NCBI RefSeq assembly: GCF_004217225.1
Contig: NZ_SHKM01000001.1
Coordinates: 1,402,137 to 1,466,136 of the forward strand
Origin: Azospira oryzae
Lineage (GTDB): Bacteria > Pseudomonadota > Gammaproteobacteria > Burkholderiales > Rhodocyclaceae
Reading direction: 5' to 3'
DNA length: 64,000 nucleotides
Shown here in pieces: positions 45,584-55,994 of the stretch (its first letter is position 1; each line of letters begins with the position of its first letter). Below the pieces are notes generated by a model that was given only the letters and a program-made list of their open reading frames with translations, was not told the DNA's origin and searched no databases. The position numbers were made by a program, and so were the translations under genes.

Positions 45584-45597
45584 TTGATGCGGGTCAA
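45584..45597 (-). promoter_or_regulatory. FNR/DNR-type site upstream of the diheme cytochrome
   Basis: TTGATGCGGGTCAA. If it is centred at -41.5, a -10-like TAACAT and a 30-base leader follow. It drives the diheme cytochrome-nosBDGHFLY-tlpA unit. Confidence 0.7.
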
Positions 45598-45601
45598 TCC
45601 G

Positions 45602-45640
45602 AAAAAAAGACGCCGGTCGGCAAGCTAGCCGCACCGCCGT
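45602..45640 (-). terminator. Terminator after the monoheme cytochrome
   Basis: The minus strand forms GACGGCGGT/ACCGGCGTC (one mismatch) with inner CGGC/GCCG, followed by seven T. Confidence 0.8.
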
Positions 45641-45656
45641 CCTCCGGGGATTTGGA

Positions 45657-45968
45657 TCAGGGCTTGACCTTGGACAGGTAGTCGGCCAGCGCCTTGATTT
45701 CTTCGTCATTGACCAGGTGCATGACGCCCTTCATGGCGGCAGTCTGGCCGTTGTTGCGGGCGCCGCTCTTGATGTCCTTCATCTGCTGCTCGGCGTAGGC
45801 GGCGTTCTGGCCGGCCAGCTTCGGGTAGTTGGGCATCAGGGGCTTCTTGCCTTCGGCACCGTGACAGGCATTGCAGGTCTTCTCGGCAAACAGCTTGGCG
45901 CCGTCGGCAGCAAAGGCGGGGGCGGCCACAGCGGCGGCCAGGGCGGTGAAAAGCACCAGTTTTTTCAT
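45657..45968 (-). CDS. Monoheme cytochrome c of the nos cluster
   Basis: A 103-residue periplasmic cytochrome c553-like: signal LFTALAAAVAAPAFAA, heme motif CNACH, axial Met in the AAMKGVMHLV segment. It is encoded immediately after nosZ, and its transcript must pass the terminator at 45992. Likely the direct donor to NosZ; often named nosC in clade II clusters. Confidence 0.88.
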   Translation of the reverse strand: MKKLVLFTALAAAVAAPAFAADGAKLFAEKTCNACHGAEGKKPLMPNYPKLAGQNAAYAEQQMKDIKSGARNNGQTAAMKGVMHLVNDEEIKALADYLSKVKP

Positions 45969-45991
45969 GGGTATTCCCTTTCATAAGAAAA

Positions 45992-46019
45992 CGGGGAGCA
46001 TGGTGATGCTCCCCGCGTT
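45992..46019 (-). terminator. Terminator/attenuator directly after nosZ
   Basis: CGGGGAGCAT-loop-ATGCTCCCCG, then on the minus strand TTTTCTT. Lies in the 83-base gap between nosZ and the monoheme cytochrome. Confidence 0.8.
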
Positions 46020-46051
46020 CAACAACTATTACCTGAATCAAATCCGGCGGA

Positions 46052-48349
46052 TTACTTCACCTTCTTGGCGCCGTTCTGTTCCAGATAGGTCTTGGCGCGC
46101 AGGCCGAGGTCGGCTGCCTTCACCTGGTACTGCCAGACTTGCTCGGCCCACAGGGTGGCCTGGTTCCAGTCCTTCTTCTTGGCGGCGTCTTCATGCTTGG
46201 CCTTGGCGTCCTTGATCTTGTTCAGCTGATCGACGGCGTCGTCCATCATGTTCACCACATCCGGGAAGTCTTTGTAATTCACGGAGGTGATGTAGCCGAC
46301 CACCTGATCGATGACGGCCTGGGTATCGGCCACCTTCTTCAGCTGCTTCTTGTAGTCGTCTTCGCTGTAGATCGCCTTCTCGGCACCGGCGGTCTTGGTC
46401 GCCTTCCAGCCCTTCGGCTTGACCAGGAGGTAGCCCTGCATTTCCAGGTGCAGCGCGGAGCAGAACTCGGTGCAGTAGTAGGGATAGACGCCTTCCTTGT
46501 CGGCCTTGAACTTGACCGTGACGGTCTTGCCCGGCTCGACGGAAGCGTGGACGTTGTAGGTGGAGACGGTGAAGCCGTGGGTCTCGTCCTGGGCACGTTC
46601 GAGGTTGGTCAGGTGGATGGTGACTTCGTCGCCCACTTCAGCCTCGATGGTTTCCGGGGTGATGTGGGAACGGATCAGGGTACCCTTGACCTCGATCTTG
46701 TTGCCCTTCTTGGTGGTGACTTCCTCGCCGGCACGGACGGCGCCGGGGTGCGGCTTGTCGGTGCGGGAGTCGGTACCCACCTTGTAGCGGACGCCGGGCT
46801 TCAGCTTGGCGGCATCGATGGCGACAACGTAGTGCGGCTCGCCCAGCGGCAGGGGCATGTCGTACAGGAGCTGCATCTTGTCGTTGCTGATGTCGATCAG
46901 CTGGTGGTTCTGCGGGTGCAGGGGACCGACGGGCACGAAGCGGTCGATGGACAGCTTGTTCAGCGCCACCAGGTAACGGCCCTTGGGATCGGCGGAGTCA
47001 CCTTCCATGGTCATCAGGTGACCGATGTTGTAGTGCACGCTGATTTTGTCGAGAACCTTGCCTTCACAGAAGTTCCACTTCACCACCTGGGAATCCACGT
47101 ACAGGGAGGTGTAGGCCAGACACTGCTTGGAGTCGTACTGGGTGTGCAGGGGGCCTAGGCCCAGTTGCACCTGGGTGTGCAGCGCGTCCTTCATGGCGAT
47201 CACGGGGATGCCGTAGGCGTCCTTGGACTCGAACTTGCCGGCCTTGATGGCGGCCTGGATCTTGTCGAAGGAATACACGGACACGTGGGTGTCGAGCTTG
47301 CCGGCAACGGTGATGAACTTGCCGTCCGGGGTCACGTCGACGCCGTGGGGAGACTTGGGTTCCGGAATCAGGAACAGCACGCCTTCCTTGACGGCAGTTT
47401 CGATTGCCAGGACGTTGTGGCCGTTGATCTTCTTGGCCATGCCCTTGGCGACCAGTTCGGCAGCCTTCTTCCAGTTGATCACGTGCAGATAGTCGGTGTC
47501 CTTGGCGGAACAGCCGGCTTCATAGGGAGGACGACCCTTCTCGATACCGCCCACATAGCGCTCGGAGCAGAAGGAGTTGGTGAAGGACCAGCCGTCGGAC
47601 GGACCCTTGCCAGCGTCGGACAAATCCTGGCTGTAGGGGGGCAGTTCGAGGGAGAAGGACTGCTTAGGATCGATGCGGCCTTCTTTGCGGTCAAACTTCC
47701 AGTAGGTGACGCCGCCGCGGTACTTCTCGTTGAACTCTTCGAGGGGGTAGAACTTCTTGTTTTCCAGCGGGGAAGCGTACTGGGCAGCCTCGATGACGTA
47801 GTCGGTGTTCGGGGTGACGAAGGCGCCGCCGTGTTCGGACTTGAAGATCGGGTTGACCACGATCTGCTTGGTCTCGAAGTCGCGCAGGTCGATCACTGCC
47901 AGACGGGGATTGGCCTTGTCGTTGATGAAGAGGAACTGGCCGTCGTACTTGCCATCGGTTTCGGAGATGGCCGGGTGGTGGGTGTCGCCCCAGGTGATCT
48001 GCTTGCCGTCGATCATACCCTGGTTCAGCACGGCCTTGGAGTTCTCGTCGTAGCCGTAGCCCTGCCAGGGTTCGGGGGTAAACACGCCGATGTACTTGAG
48101 GATGCGCATGGACGGAATGCCATACACGATCACCTGACCGGACTGACCGCCGGAGGAGAAGGCGACGAATTCATCACGCTTACCGGTGGGAACGTAGGTC
48201 TTGGCCGCTGCCAGCAGGTCCTGCTGGGACAGGCTGCGACGTTTCATCACGTCCTGCAGGGACTCTGCTGCCGTGGCAGCCCCCGCTGCCGCGAAACCGA
48301 TACCGGCTGCAACCAGCGCGGCGACGGTCTGCTTCATACGAGTCTTCAT
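46052..48349 (-). CDS. nosZ: Nitrous-oxide reductase, clade II (Sec-type)
   Basis: A 765-residue periplasmic enzyme reducing N2O to N2. The signal peptide MKTRMKQTVAALVAAGIGFA has no twin arginine, so export is Sec. The beta-propeller holds the CuZ His ligands (for example GGAFVTPNTDYVIE, SPHGVDVTPDGKF, LGLGPLHTQYD). The cupredoxin has CuA ligands CTEFCSALHLEM near residues 628-639. About 110 residues follow this, predicted helical, with no heme motif. This differs from the cytochrome-carrying Wolinella enzyme. The start used has GGGAG; an earlier start is less likely. It is expressed from an FNR-type site at 48470. Confidence 0.96.
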   Translation of the reverse strand: MKTRMKQTVAALVAAGIGFAAAGAATAAESLQDVMKRRSLSQQDLLAAAKTYVPTGKRDEFVAFSSGGQSGQVIVYGIPSMRILKYIGVFTPEPWQGYGYDENSKAVLNQGMIDGKQITWGDTHHPAISETDGKYDGQFLFINDKANPRLAVIDLRDFETKQIVVNPIFKSEHGGAFVTPNTDYVIEAAQYASPLENKKFYPLEEFNEKYRGGVTYWKFDRKEGRIDPKQSFSLELPPYSQDLSDAGKGPSDGWSFTNSFCSERYVGGIEKGRPPYEAGCSAKDTDYLHVINWKKAAELVAKGMAKKINGHNVLAIETAVKEGVLFLIPEPKSPHGVDVTPDGKFITVAGKLDTHVSVYSFDKIQAAIKAGKFESKDAYGIPVIAMKDALHTQVQLGLGPLHTQYDSKQCLAYTSLYVDSQVVKWNFCEGKVLDKISVHYNIGHLMTMEGDSADPKGRYLVALNKLSIDRFVPVGPLHPQNHQLIDISNDKMQLLYDMPLPLGEPHYVVAIDAAKLKPGVRYKVGTDSRTDKPHPGAVRAGEEVTTKKGNKIEVKGTLIRSHITPETIEAEVGDEVTIHLTNLERAQDETHGFTVSTYNVHASVEPGKTVTVKFKADKEGVYPYYCTEFCSALHLEMQGYLLVKPKGWKATKTAGAEKAIYSEDDYKKQLKKVADTQAVIDQVVGYITSVNYKDFPDVVNMMDDAVDQLNKIKDAKAKHEDAAKKKDWNQATLWAEQVWQYQVKAADLGLRAKTYLEQNGAKKVK

Positions 48350-48469
48350 TTTGACTCTCCCGTTGATAAATAAAGGAAATTTCTCTGCTATTGCCCTAGG
48401 CACCATAGGGTGCGCACCTACTATGCGGCAATATGTCGCACATCATCGGCGCCGCCACACTTCTAAACT

Positions 48470-48483
48470 TTGATGCAGGTTAA
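48470..48483 (-). promoter_or_regulatory. FNR/DNR-type site upstream of nosZ
   Basis: TTGATGCAGGTTAA, one base off a full dyad half. If centred at -41.5 a -10-like GATGAT follows. The leader would be about 85 bases. Confidence 0.65.
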
Positions 48484-48676
48484 ATTGGGGAAATGGCTCG
48501 GGGTTGAGAATCGAGCCCATCGCCAAGCCAGTAGCGGCTTTGGCGCCATCGTGTCAGGATAGCCAAGGAAATACGCGCCTTCGCGGCACCGCCACCCGGT
48601 CCACCAAGCCCTACCGCGGTCCGCCGGCCCTCCGCAACACCGGTACCCATTACCTGCCCCAGCCCCGAAGCAACGA

Positions 48677-49153
48677 ATGTCCAAAAAAATTATTTATGAC
48701 CTGGCCATCCTCGGCGCCGTCATCGCCCTCGGCGGCCTCGGCTACACCCTGGCCCCCCTGCTCACCCCCAAGACCGACCTGGCAGCCCCCCTCTCGGACT
48801 GCGACCTGAACCGGGGCCCCTGCCGGGCGGCCCTGCCCGGAGGCGGCGAAGTGGAATTCAGCATCAGTCCCCGCCCGGTGCCGGCCCTCAAGCCCCTGAC
48901 CCTGAGCGCCCGGGTCAGCGGCATCCCGGCCAGCCAGGTGGAGGTGGATTTTGCCGGGGTGGACATGAAGATGGGCTACAACCGCCCCCTGCTGGCCGCC
49001 GCCAAGGAAGCCGGCACCTTTGTCGGGCAGGGCAACCTGCCCGTCTGCATCACCGGCACCATGATCTGGCAGGCCACCGTGCTGGTCGGTAGCGGCGGCA
49101 AGAATATCGCCGTCCCCTTCCGCTTCGAGTCGGCCGCCCCGGAAGGCCACTGA
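48677..49153 (+). CDS. FixH/YtkA-like membrane-anchored protein
   Basis: A 158-residue protein with one N-terminal helix (LAILGAVIALGGLGYTLAPLL) and a beta-rich periplasmic part. The segment DMKMGYNRPLLAA...GNLPVCITGTMIWQATVLV resembles the FixH/YtkA layout for copper-related assembly. First gene of an operon with SCO and PCuAC. Divergent from nosZ. Function inferred only. Confidence 0.6.
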   Translation: MSKKIIYDLAILGAVIALGGLGYTLAPLLTPKTDLAAPLSDCDLNRGPCRAALPGGGEVEFSISPRPVPALKPLTLSARVSGIPASQVEVDFAGVDMKMGYNRPLLAAAKEAGTFVGQGNLPVCITGTMIWQATVLVGSGGKNIAVPFRFESAAPEGH

Positions 49154-49161
49154 AAGACACC

Positions 49162-49758
49162 ATGCGCCTCATTGCCCTGCTCACCATCCTGGCCCTGGCC
49201 ATCCCGGGCCTGCCCGGCTGTTCCCGCGACACCCCGCCAGCCCCCGGCGGCCTGACCCTGGCCGCCCCGCCCAGCGGCGGCGATTTCAGCCTGGACAGCG
49301 CTGACGGCCGTATTGCCACCCAGAACTTCCGCGGTCAGGTGGTCGCCCTCTATTTCGGTTACACCTACTGCCCGGACGTCTGCCCCACCTCCCTGGCGGC
49401 CCTCGGCAGCGCCCTGGAAAAGCTGACGCCGGCGGAACTGGCCCAGGTCCAGCCCCTGTTCATCTCCGTGGACCCGGAGCGGGACAGCGTGGCCCGCCTC
49501 AAGGACTACGCCGTCTTTTTCCACCCAAAGCTCAAGGGCCTGACCGGCACCCCGGCGGAAATAGCCGCCATTGCCCACGCCTACGGCGCCAGCTACAGCC
49601 GGCAGGAGGTCAAATCGGAAGGCGGCTATGTGGTGGACCACTCCTCTTTCGTCTACCTGCTGGCTCCCGACGGCCGCCTGGCCGCCTCCCTGCCCCACGG
49701 CACGACGCCGGAAGACATGGCCGCCGCCATGCGGCGCCTGCTGCCCCAACCCAAGTAA
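49162..49758 (+). CDS. SCO1/SenC copper chaperone
   Basis: A 198-residue lipoprotein (lipobox GLPGC) with thioredoxin fold. The copper-binding CPDVC in YFGYTYCPDVCPTSL and the conserved His in GGYVVDHSSFVYLL are both present. It inserts copper into CuA centres. Here it may serve NosZ CuA as well as oxidase CuA. Starts eight bases after the FixH-like gene. Confidence 0.9.
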   Translation: MRLIALLTILALAIPGLPGCSRDTPPAPGGLTLAAPPSGGDFSLDSADGRIATQNFRGQVVALYFGYTYCPDVCPTSLAALGSALEKLTPAELAQVQPLFISVDPERDSVARLKDYAVFFHPKLKGLTGTPAEIAAIAHAYGASYSRQEVKSEGGYVVDHSSFVYLLAPDGRLAASLPHGTTPEDMAAAMRRLLPQPK

Positions 49759-49783
49759 CTGACTTCACCCACAGGAGTTCCCC

Positions 49784-50281
49784 ATGCAACTGCACCGCCG
49801 CCTCATTTCCGCCGCCCTGGCCTGTTCCGCCCTGTTCGCCCTGCCGGCCCTGGCCGACAGCCCGATCAAGGTGGAAGACCCCTATGTGCGCCTGGTTCCC
49901 ACCGGCACCCCCAACACCGGCGCCTTCATGGTCATCAAGAACAGCGGCAACGCCGACCGCAAGGTGCTGAAGGCCGAGAGCCCCGTCTCCAAGGTGGTGG
50001 AACTGCACAACCACATCAACGACAACGGCGTCATGCGCATGCGCCCGGTGGCCGACATCGAGGTCAAGGCCAAGGGCGAGGCCGTACTGCAGCCCGGCAG
50101 CCTGCACGTCATGCTGATCGGCCTCAAGCAGGACCTGAAGGAAGGCGACGTGGTGCCCATCACCCTGAAGCTGGACGACGGTTCCTCCACCAAGATCGAA
50201 GCCCCGGTACGCAAGATCCAGGTGCCCGCCGCCAAGCCGGAAGACATGGGCCAACACAACCACGGCGCCATGAAGCACTGA
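49784..50281 (+). CDS. PCuAC periplasmic copper chaperone
   Basis: A 165-residue protein: signal peptide SAALACSALFALPALAD, and the H-n10-M-n21-H-x-M copper site visible as ELHNHINDNGVMRMRPV through GSLHVMLIG. The C-terminus is His/Met-rich (GQHNHGAMKH). Works with SCO to load CuA. AGGAG precedes the ATG. Confidence 0.92.
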   Translation: MQLHRRLISAALACSALFALPALADSPIKVEDPYVRLVPTGTPNTGAFMVIKNSGNADRKVLKAESPVSKVVELHNHINDNGVMRMRPVADIEVKAKGEAVLQPGSLHVMLIGLKQDLKEGDVVPITLKLDDGSSTKIEAPVRKIQVPAAKPEDMGQHNHGAMKH

Positions 50282-50296
50282 GCCTGTCCGGACGCA

Positions 50297-50338
50297 GCAA
50301 AGCAAAGGGACTCCCGCGGGAGTCCCTTTGCTTTGCTG
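50297..50338. terminator. Terminator after PCuAC
   Basis: A perfect 21-base inverted repeat AGCAAAGCAAAGGGACTCCC with its complement; A- and T-rich outer arms can work in both directions. Confidence 0.85.
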
Positions 50339-50348
50339 GCCGGCGCCT

Positions 50349-50744
50349 TCAGAACTGGCTGAAGTTGCGCCCCATGACGTGTTCGTCGGTGCGGTACTTG
50401 TCCAGTTGCTGGGTGCGCTCGAAATACAGTGGCGGGTCTGGCACCTGCATGACGCCGCAGGTGCCGACGGGCATCCAGCGCAGACGCAGGGCCCGGGCCG
50501 CATGTTCGATGGAAATCTCCACGCTTTCCGAAATGCCCAGTTCCAGGCGCAGGAATTCCAGCATGTTGCGGCGGGTGCCGTCGTCAAAGCGGACGAAATC
50601 CTCCCAGGTGTGGGGCACCCAGGGCGTATCGTAGGTCAGGCAGAGCAGGCTGTGCCCCCTGTAGGAACGCAGGCGGCAACCGTCGGCGCAGCAGGTGCAG
50701 GCAAAACGCAGTTCCAGCGCCTTGACCAGGCCATCCATATCCAT
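50349..50744 (-). CDS. Hypothetical protein with Cys-rich N-terminus
   Basis: A 131-residue protein, MDMDGLVKALELRFACTCCADGCRL, with CxCCxxxC and another Cys at GTCGVM. No signal peptide. Likely a soluble metal-binding or redox protein, but no family is recognised. Converges with PCuAC and lies upstream of exbD in the opposite sense of that copper operon. Confidence 0.6.
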   Translation of the reverse strand: MDMDGLVKALELRFACTCCADGCRLRSYRGHSLLCLTYDTPWVPHTWEDFVRFDDGTRRNMLEFLRLELGISESVEISIEHAARALRLRWMPVGTCGVMQVPDPPLYFERTQQLDKYRTDEHVMGRNFSQF

Positions 50745-50852
50745 GCCCGCCTCCTTTCGCCCATCCCCAGATGCCCACCTGTTTCATAGTGGGAAAAAAG
50801 CGGGGCAAGCGCAAGGAGGGATTTTCCCGCCCCCGGCGGAACAATCCCGACC

Positions 50853-51269
50853 TCAGGGACGGCCGGGTTCCTCGGTGACGAAGGCGATCTTGGCGATACC
50901 CACCCGCTGGGCGGTGGCCATCACTTCCGCCACCTTCTCGTAGCGGGTACCGCGGTCGGCCCGCAGGTGCAGTTCCGTTTCCGGCCCGGCCAGGCCCTGT
51001 AGGCGGGTGGCCAGGGCTTCGCCGGCCACGACCTCGCCGTTGATGAAGACCTGGCTGTTGCCGTCCAGGGCCAGTTGCACCACCTGGGGCTTCTGCTCCA
51101 CCTGGGTGGCGCTGACCTTGGGCAGATCCACCGGCACGGCCTGATTGAGCAGGGGCGCGGTGATGATGAAGATCACCAAAAGCACCAGCATCACGTCCAC
51201 CAGGGGCGTGGTGTTGATTTCGGCCATGGGCTGGGCGCTGCCGCCCTCGTTGAAGGATCCGAAAGCCAT
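50853..51269 (-). CDS. exbD: ExbD-type energy transducer
   Basis: A 138-residue inner-membrane protein: one helix containing the conserved Asp (TPLVDVMLVLLVIFIIT), then a periplasmic domain. Harnesses the proton motive force with ExbB for TonB. The start is taken from MAFGSFNEGG, which gives the usual length. Ten bases after exbB. Confidence 0.9.
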   Translation of the reverse strand: MAFGSFNEGGSAQPMAEINTTPLVDVMLVLLVIFIITAPLLNQAVPVDLPKVSATQVEQKPQVVQLALDGNSQVFINGEVVAGEALATRLQGLAGPETELHLRADRGTRYEKVAEVMATAQRVGIAKIAFVTEEPGRP

Positions 51270-51279
51270 GCCGGCGGCC

Positions 51280-51999
51280 TCAGGCAACCCGCACCAGGCC
51301 GCCCTGGGGCACGGTGCTGGAGAGACGCACGCCGGTGGTGAGATAGGCGTGGAGGTCGTGGGCAAAGCCGTCCATCTGGGCCAGCACCAGGCGGTTGGCC
51401 CGGGTAAAGGCGTTGTAGGCCAGCACGGCGGGAATGGCGACGAAGAGGCCGGCGGCGGTCATGATCAGGGCCTCGCCGACGGGACCGGCCACCTTGTCCA
51501 GCACCACCTGGGAAGAGCCGGAGAGGCCCACCAAAGCGTGGTAGATGCCCCACACCGTGCCGAACAGGCCAATGAAGGGCGCCGTCGAGCCCACCGAAGC
51601 GAGGAAGGTGAGACCCTGCTCGATGCGGGCCTGGGCGGTGACGATGCTCTGGCGCAGGCAGCGGGTGACGAATTCACTGGCATTGACGCCGGCGCCGATG
51701 CCCCGGGCCGCATGCTGCTCATGGGCCTGGGCGGCGTGGGCGCCGGAGAGGGCCAGGCCGGCTAGGATGCCGCTGGCGTCCTCGCGGCGGATGGCTTCCA
51801 GGGCTTCGGGCAGGGAATCGGCCTGCCAGAAGGCGGCCAAGGCCCGGCTCTGGGTGCGGGAAGCGCGCCAGTGGGCGATGAACTTGCCGACGATGACGCA
51901 CCAGCTGGCCACCGACAGCAGCAGCAGGATCAGGGCGACGGAATGGGAAACCCCATCTCCCTGGGCCCAGAAATGGGAAAGACCGAGTTGGGTGTTCAT
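51280..51999 (-). CDS. exbB: ExbB-type proton channel
   Basis: A 239-residue MotA/TolQ/ExbB family protein with three membrane helices. The conserved Thr/Pro segment GSTAPFIGLFGTVWGI and the GEALIMTAAGLFVAIPAVL helix are visible. Operon tonB-exbB-exbD is intact. Confidence 0.9.
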   Translation of the reverse strand: MNTQLGLSHFWAQGDGVSHSVALILLLLSVASWCVIVGKFIAHWRASRTQSRALAAFWQADSLPEALEAIRREDASGILAGLALSGAHAAQAHEQHAARGIGAGVNASEFVTRCLRQSIVTAQARIEQGLTFLASVGSTAPFIGLFGTVWGIYHALVGLSGSSQVVLDKVAGPVGEALIMTAAGLFVAIPAVLAYNAFTRANRLVLAQMDGFAHDLHAYLTTGVRLSSTVPQGGLVRVA

Positions 52000-52017
52000 G
52001 GGGACTCCTGCAATGGG

Positions 52018-52791
52018 TTAGCTGTCGAGAGCGAAAGTGATGGGAACGATGACAGAAGCCGCCACGGCCTCGTCGCCGCGCCGGGCGGGGACGAAACGCC
52101 AGCGCTGGACGGCCTCCCGGGCGGCGCTGTCGAGGCGGGAATAGCCGCTGCCGGTCTGGATATCCACCTGCTCCGCCGTGCCCTGGGGCGTCACCCGCAC
52201 CTTGAGCAGGACCTTGCCTTCCTCGCCGAAACGGCGGGACATGGGGGGGTAAACAGGTTTCGGGTTGTGCAGGTAGTCCGCATCGAAACGGGCCGGCACC
52301 AGGGCGGGTGCCGCCGCAATGGTGCTGCTGGCGGGACGGCTGGGCGGTACTTCGGGAGCGACGAAGTCGCTGCTGACGGCCGCCGCCGGCGTTGCGGCCA
52401 GTATCGGCGCCGGCGTCTTCGCCAGCGGCACGGGGGCCGGGGCCTTGGGCCGCCGCGGCCGCTCGACCTTGGGCGGCATCGGCTGGGGCGGCGCCACCTC
52501 GGGCTGGGGCCTGGCCGCAGGCGCGGCGTCGATGAGGCGCACGCTCATCGGCTGAGGCACCATGGCGCTGACCACGGCACTACCGGAATGCAGGGCGTAG
52601 GCCAGACCGCCCCCATGGAGGGCCAGCACCAGCAGGAAGATCGAGCCCCGGCGCCCCCGGGAGAGGGAGGGCCATGGACTGGGCAATGAAGCAGACAGAA
52701 AACGATCCTTTTCGGGCCGCGAGGGGCCCCGCAGCGGCATCCCGACGAGGGCTCGCGGGACTGCCGGAAACGCCGTCGCCAGGGCGGCCAT
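52018..52791 (-). CDS. tonB: TonB
   Basis: A 257-residue protein: N-terminal helix (IFLLVLALHGGGLAYAL), Pro-rich linker (PPQPMPPKVERPRRPKAP), and the C-terminal TonB fold YPPMSRRFGEEGKVLLKVRV ending RRGDEAVAASVIVPITFAL. Transduces energy to outer membrane receptors. The first 45 residues before the helix are long; a later Met18 start is possible. The gene lies inside the denitrification island, which hints at a metal receptor for copper or iron. Confidence 0.85.
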   Translation of the reverse strand: MAALATAFPAVPRALVGMPLRGPSRPEKDRFLSASLPSPWPSLSRGRRGSIFLLVLALHGGGLAYALHSGSAVVSAMVPQPMSVRLIDAAPAARPQPEVAPPQPMPPKVERPRRPKAPAPVPLAKTPAPILAATPAAAVSSDFVAPEVPPSRPASSTIAAAPALVPARFDADYLHNPKPVYPPMSRRFGEEGKVLLKVRVTPQGTAEQVDIQTGSGYSRLDSAAREAVQRWRFVPARRGDEAVAASVIVPITFALDS

Positions 52792-52838
52792 GCCGGCTTT
52801 GGCGAGAGGGTGGCGAACCCCGTAATTCTAGGGTTCAA

Positions 52839-52880
52839 CGGCCGCCAAGGGGATGCGACCAAAGGTCGCAGGGGCGGCCG
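52839..52880. other. Hairpin between the c551 cytochrome and tonB
   Basis: Outer CGGCCGCC/GGCGGCCG and inner GCGACC/GGTCGC stems. No T-run; likely an RNA end or stability element. Confidence 0.55.
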
Positions 52881-52896
52881 GAAAAGGGCGCCAGTC

Positions 52897-53235
52897 TTAG
52901 CGCAGGGAGAGTATCCAGCGCACCAGGGCCTGCAGGTCGGCATCGCTGACCCGCTTGTTGGGCGACATGAAATCGTCGCCCCAGACGCCGCTGCCGCCTT
53001 CCCTCACCTTCACCAGCAGGCGGGCCTCGGCTTCCGGGTCGTCCCGGTAGCGGCGCCCCACCTCGCGCCAGGCTGGGCCCCGCACCTTGACGTCCACCTC
53101 GTGGCAATTGAGGCAGCGGTGCCGCTCGGCCAGTTCGAGCATGGCGGCATCCCGCTTCTTGTCCGCGGCCTGGGCCGGTACGGCAACCACGCCGAGCAGG
53201 GCGGCGCAGAGCAGGGTTCGGGTCGTCAGCGACAT
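52897..53235 (-). CDS. Cytochrome c551-type protein (nirM/nirC-like)
   Basis: A 112-residue periplasmic cytochrome: signal LLCAALLGVVAVPAQAA, heme CLNCH, axial Met in GVWGDDFMSPNKRVSDADL, matching the c551 layout. It lies directly after nirS, so it likely donates electrons to it. The ATG chosen has GGAG six bases away; a longer in-frame start exists. Whether it is NirM or NirC cannot be decided here. Confidence 0.85.
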   Translation of the reverse strand: MSLTTRTLLCAALLGVVAVPAQAADKKRDAAMLELAERHRCLNCHEVDVKVRGPAWREVGRRYRDDPEAEARLLVKVREGGSGVWGDDFMSPNKRVSDADLQALVRWILSLR

Positions 53236-53323
53236 CCTCATCTCCTTCGACAAAAGGCGTGCACCATGAAAAAACCGGGGGCCGCAGCCCCCGGTCATTA
53301 GACAACGATTCCGGCAATAACGC

Positions 53324-54976
<1,653 letters not shown>

Positions 54977-55061
54977 TCAATAGGAATTATCAGCAAACCG
55001 TTACCCCCGACACAGCATCCGGGGATGGCGAAAGATTGCGCCCGGTGACTTGTCCAAATCC

Positions 55062-55075
55062 TTGATGCGAATCAA
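55062..55075. promoter_or_regulatory. FNR/DNR-type palindrome between nirS and cobA
   Basis: TTGATGCGAATCAA, a perfect TTGAT-n4-ATCAA. It may activate nirS (minus) and, with a -10-like TAGAGT at the right distance, cobA (plus). Confidence 0.85.
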
Positions 55076-55190
55076 CTTCAAAAAGTAGGGATATTCACTA
55101 GAGTGGTGCCTAGGCCGAAACACCCCCAAAAGGGATTGAAGGCCGACGGCCAGCCCGGCTATGCTGCCTTTTGCCAAACGAGAAAAAATA

Positions 55191-55988
55191 ATGCTCATGC
55201 CCGATCCGAACCGCACCCACCCTGCCCTGCCCGGCACCGTCTATCTCGTCGGCGGCGGCCCCGGCGACCCCGACCTGCTGACGGTACGCGCCGCCCGCCT
55301 GATTGCCCAGGCCGACGTGCTGGTCTACGACCACCTCATCGGCGACGGCATTCTGGACCTGGCCCGGCCCGACGCCGAGATCATCTACGCCGGCAAGGAA
55401 GCCTCGAAACACACCCTGCCCCAGGACGACATCAACCACCTGCTGGTGCAGCTGGCCCAGAAATACCGCTGCGTGGTCCGCCTCAAGGGCGGCGATCCCT
55501 TCATTTTCGGCCGCGGTGGCGAGGAGCTGGAGATCCTGGCCCGCCACGGCGTGCCCTTCCAGGTGGTGCCCGGCGTCACCGCGGCGGCCGGCTGCGCCGC
55601 CTACGCCGGCTTCCCCCTGACCCACCGGGACCACGCCCAGGTGCTGGTGTTCGCCACCGGCCACCTGAAGGACGGCACGGTCAATCTGGACTGGCAGGCC
55701 CTGGCCCGGCCGAAGCAGACCGTGGTTTTCTACATGGGAATTGCCGGCCTGGGAGAAATCAGCCGGCAGATGATCGCCCACGGCCTGCCGCCGCAAACGC
55801 CGGCCGGCGTGGTGCAACAGGGCACCACCCGCCAGCAGCGGGTGGTGGTGGCCGATCTGGCCACTCTGGAAGCCAAGGTGCAGGAAGCGGGCATCACCAC
55901 GCCGGCCCTGATTTTCGTCGGCGGCGTGCTGCAGCTGCAGCCCCAGCTCAGCTGGTTCGAACCCCAGGCTGCAGCCGAGACGGCTTAA
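55191..55988 (+). CDS. cobA: Uroporphyrinogen-III C-methyltransferase
   Basis: A 265-residue enzyme with the SUMT signatures [38 protein letters not shown] and the C-terminal [23 protein letters not shown]. Makes precorrin-2 for heme d1, siroheme or cobalamin. Placed divergent from nirS, so nirE-like service is likely. An in-frame ATG 30 bases earlier exists but GAG precedes the chosen one. Confidence 0.88.
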   Translation: MLMPDPNRTHPALPGTVYLVGGGPGDPDLLTVRAARLIAQADVLVYDHLIGDGILDLARPDAEIIYAGKEASKHTLPQDDINHLLVQLAQKYRCVVRLKGGDPFIFGRGGEELEILARHGVPFQVVPGVTAAAGCAAYAGFPLTHRDHAQVLVFATGHLKDGTVNLDWQALARPKQTVVFYMGIAGLGEISRQMIAHGLPPQTPAGVVQQGTTRQQRVVVADLATLEAKVQEAGITTPALIFVGGVLQLQPQLSWFEPQAAAETA

Positions 55989-55994
55989 GCCGGA

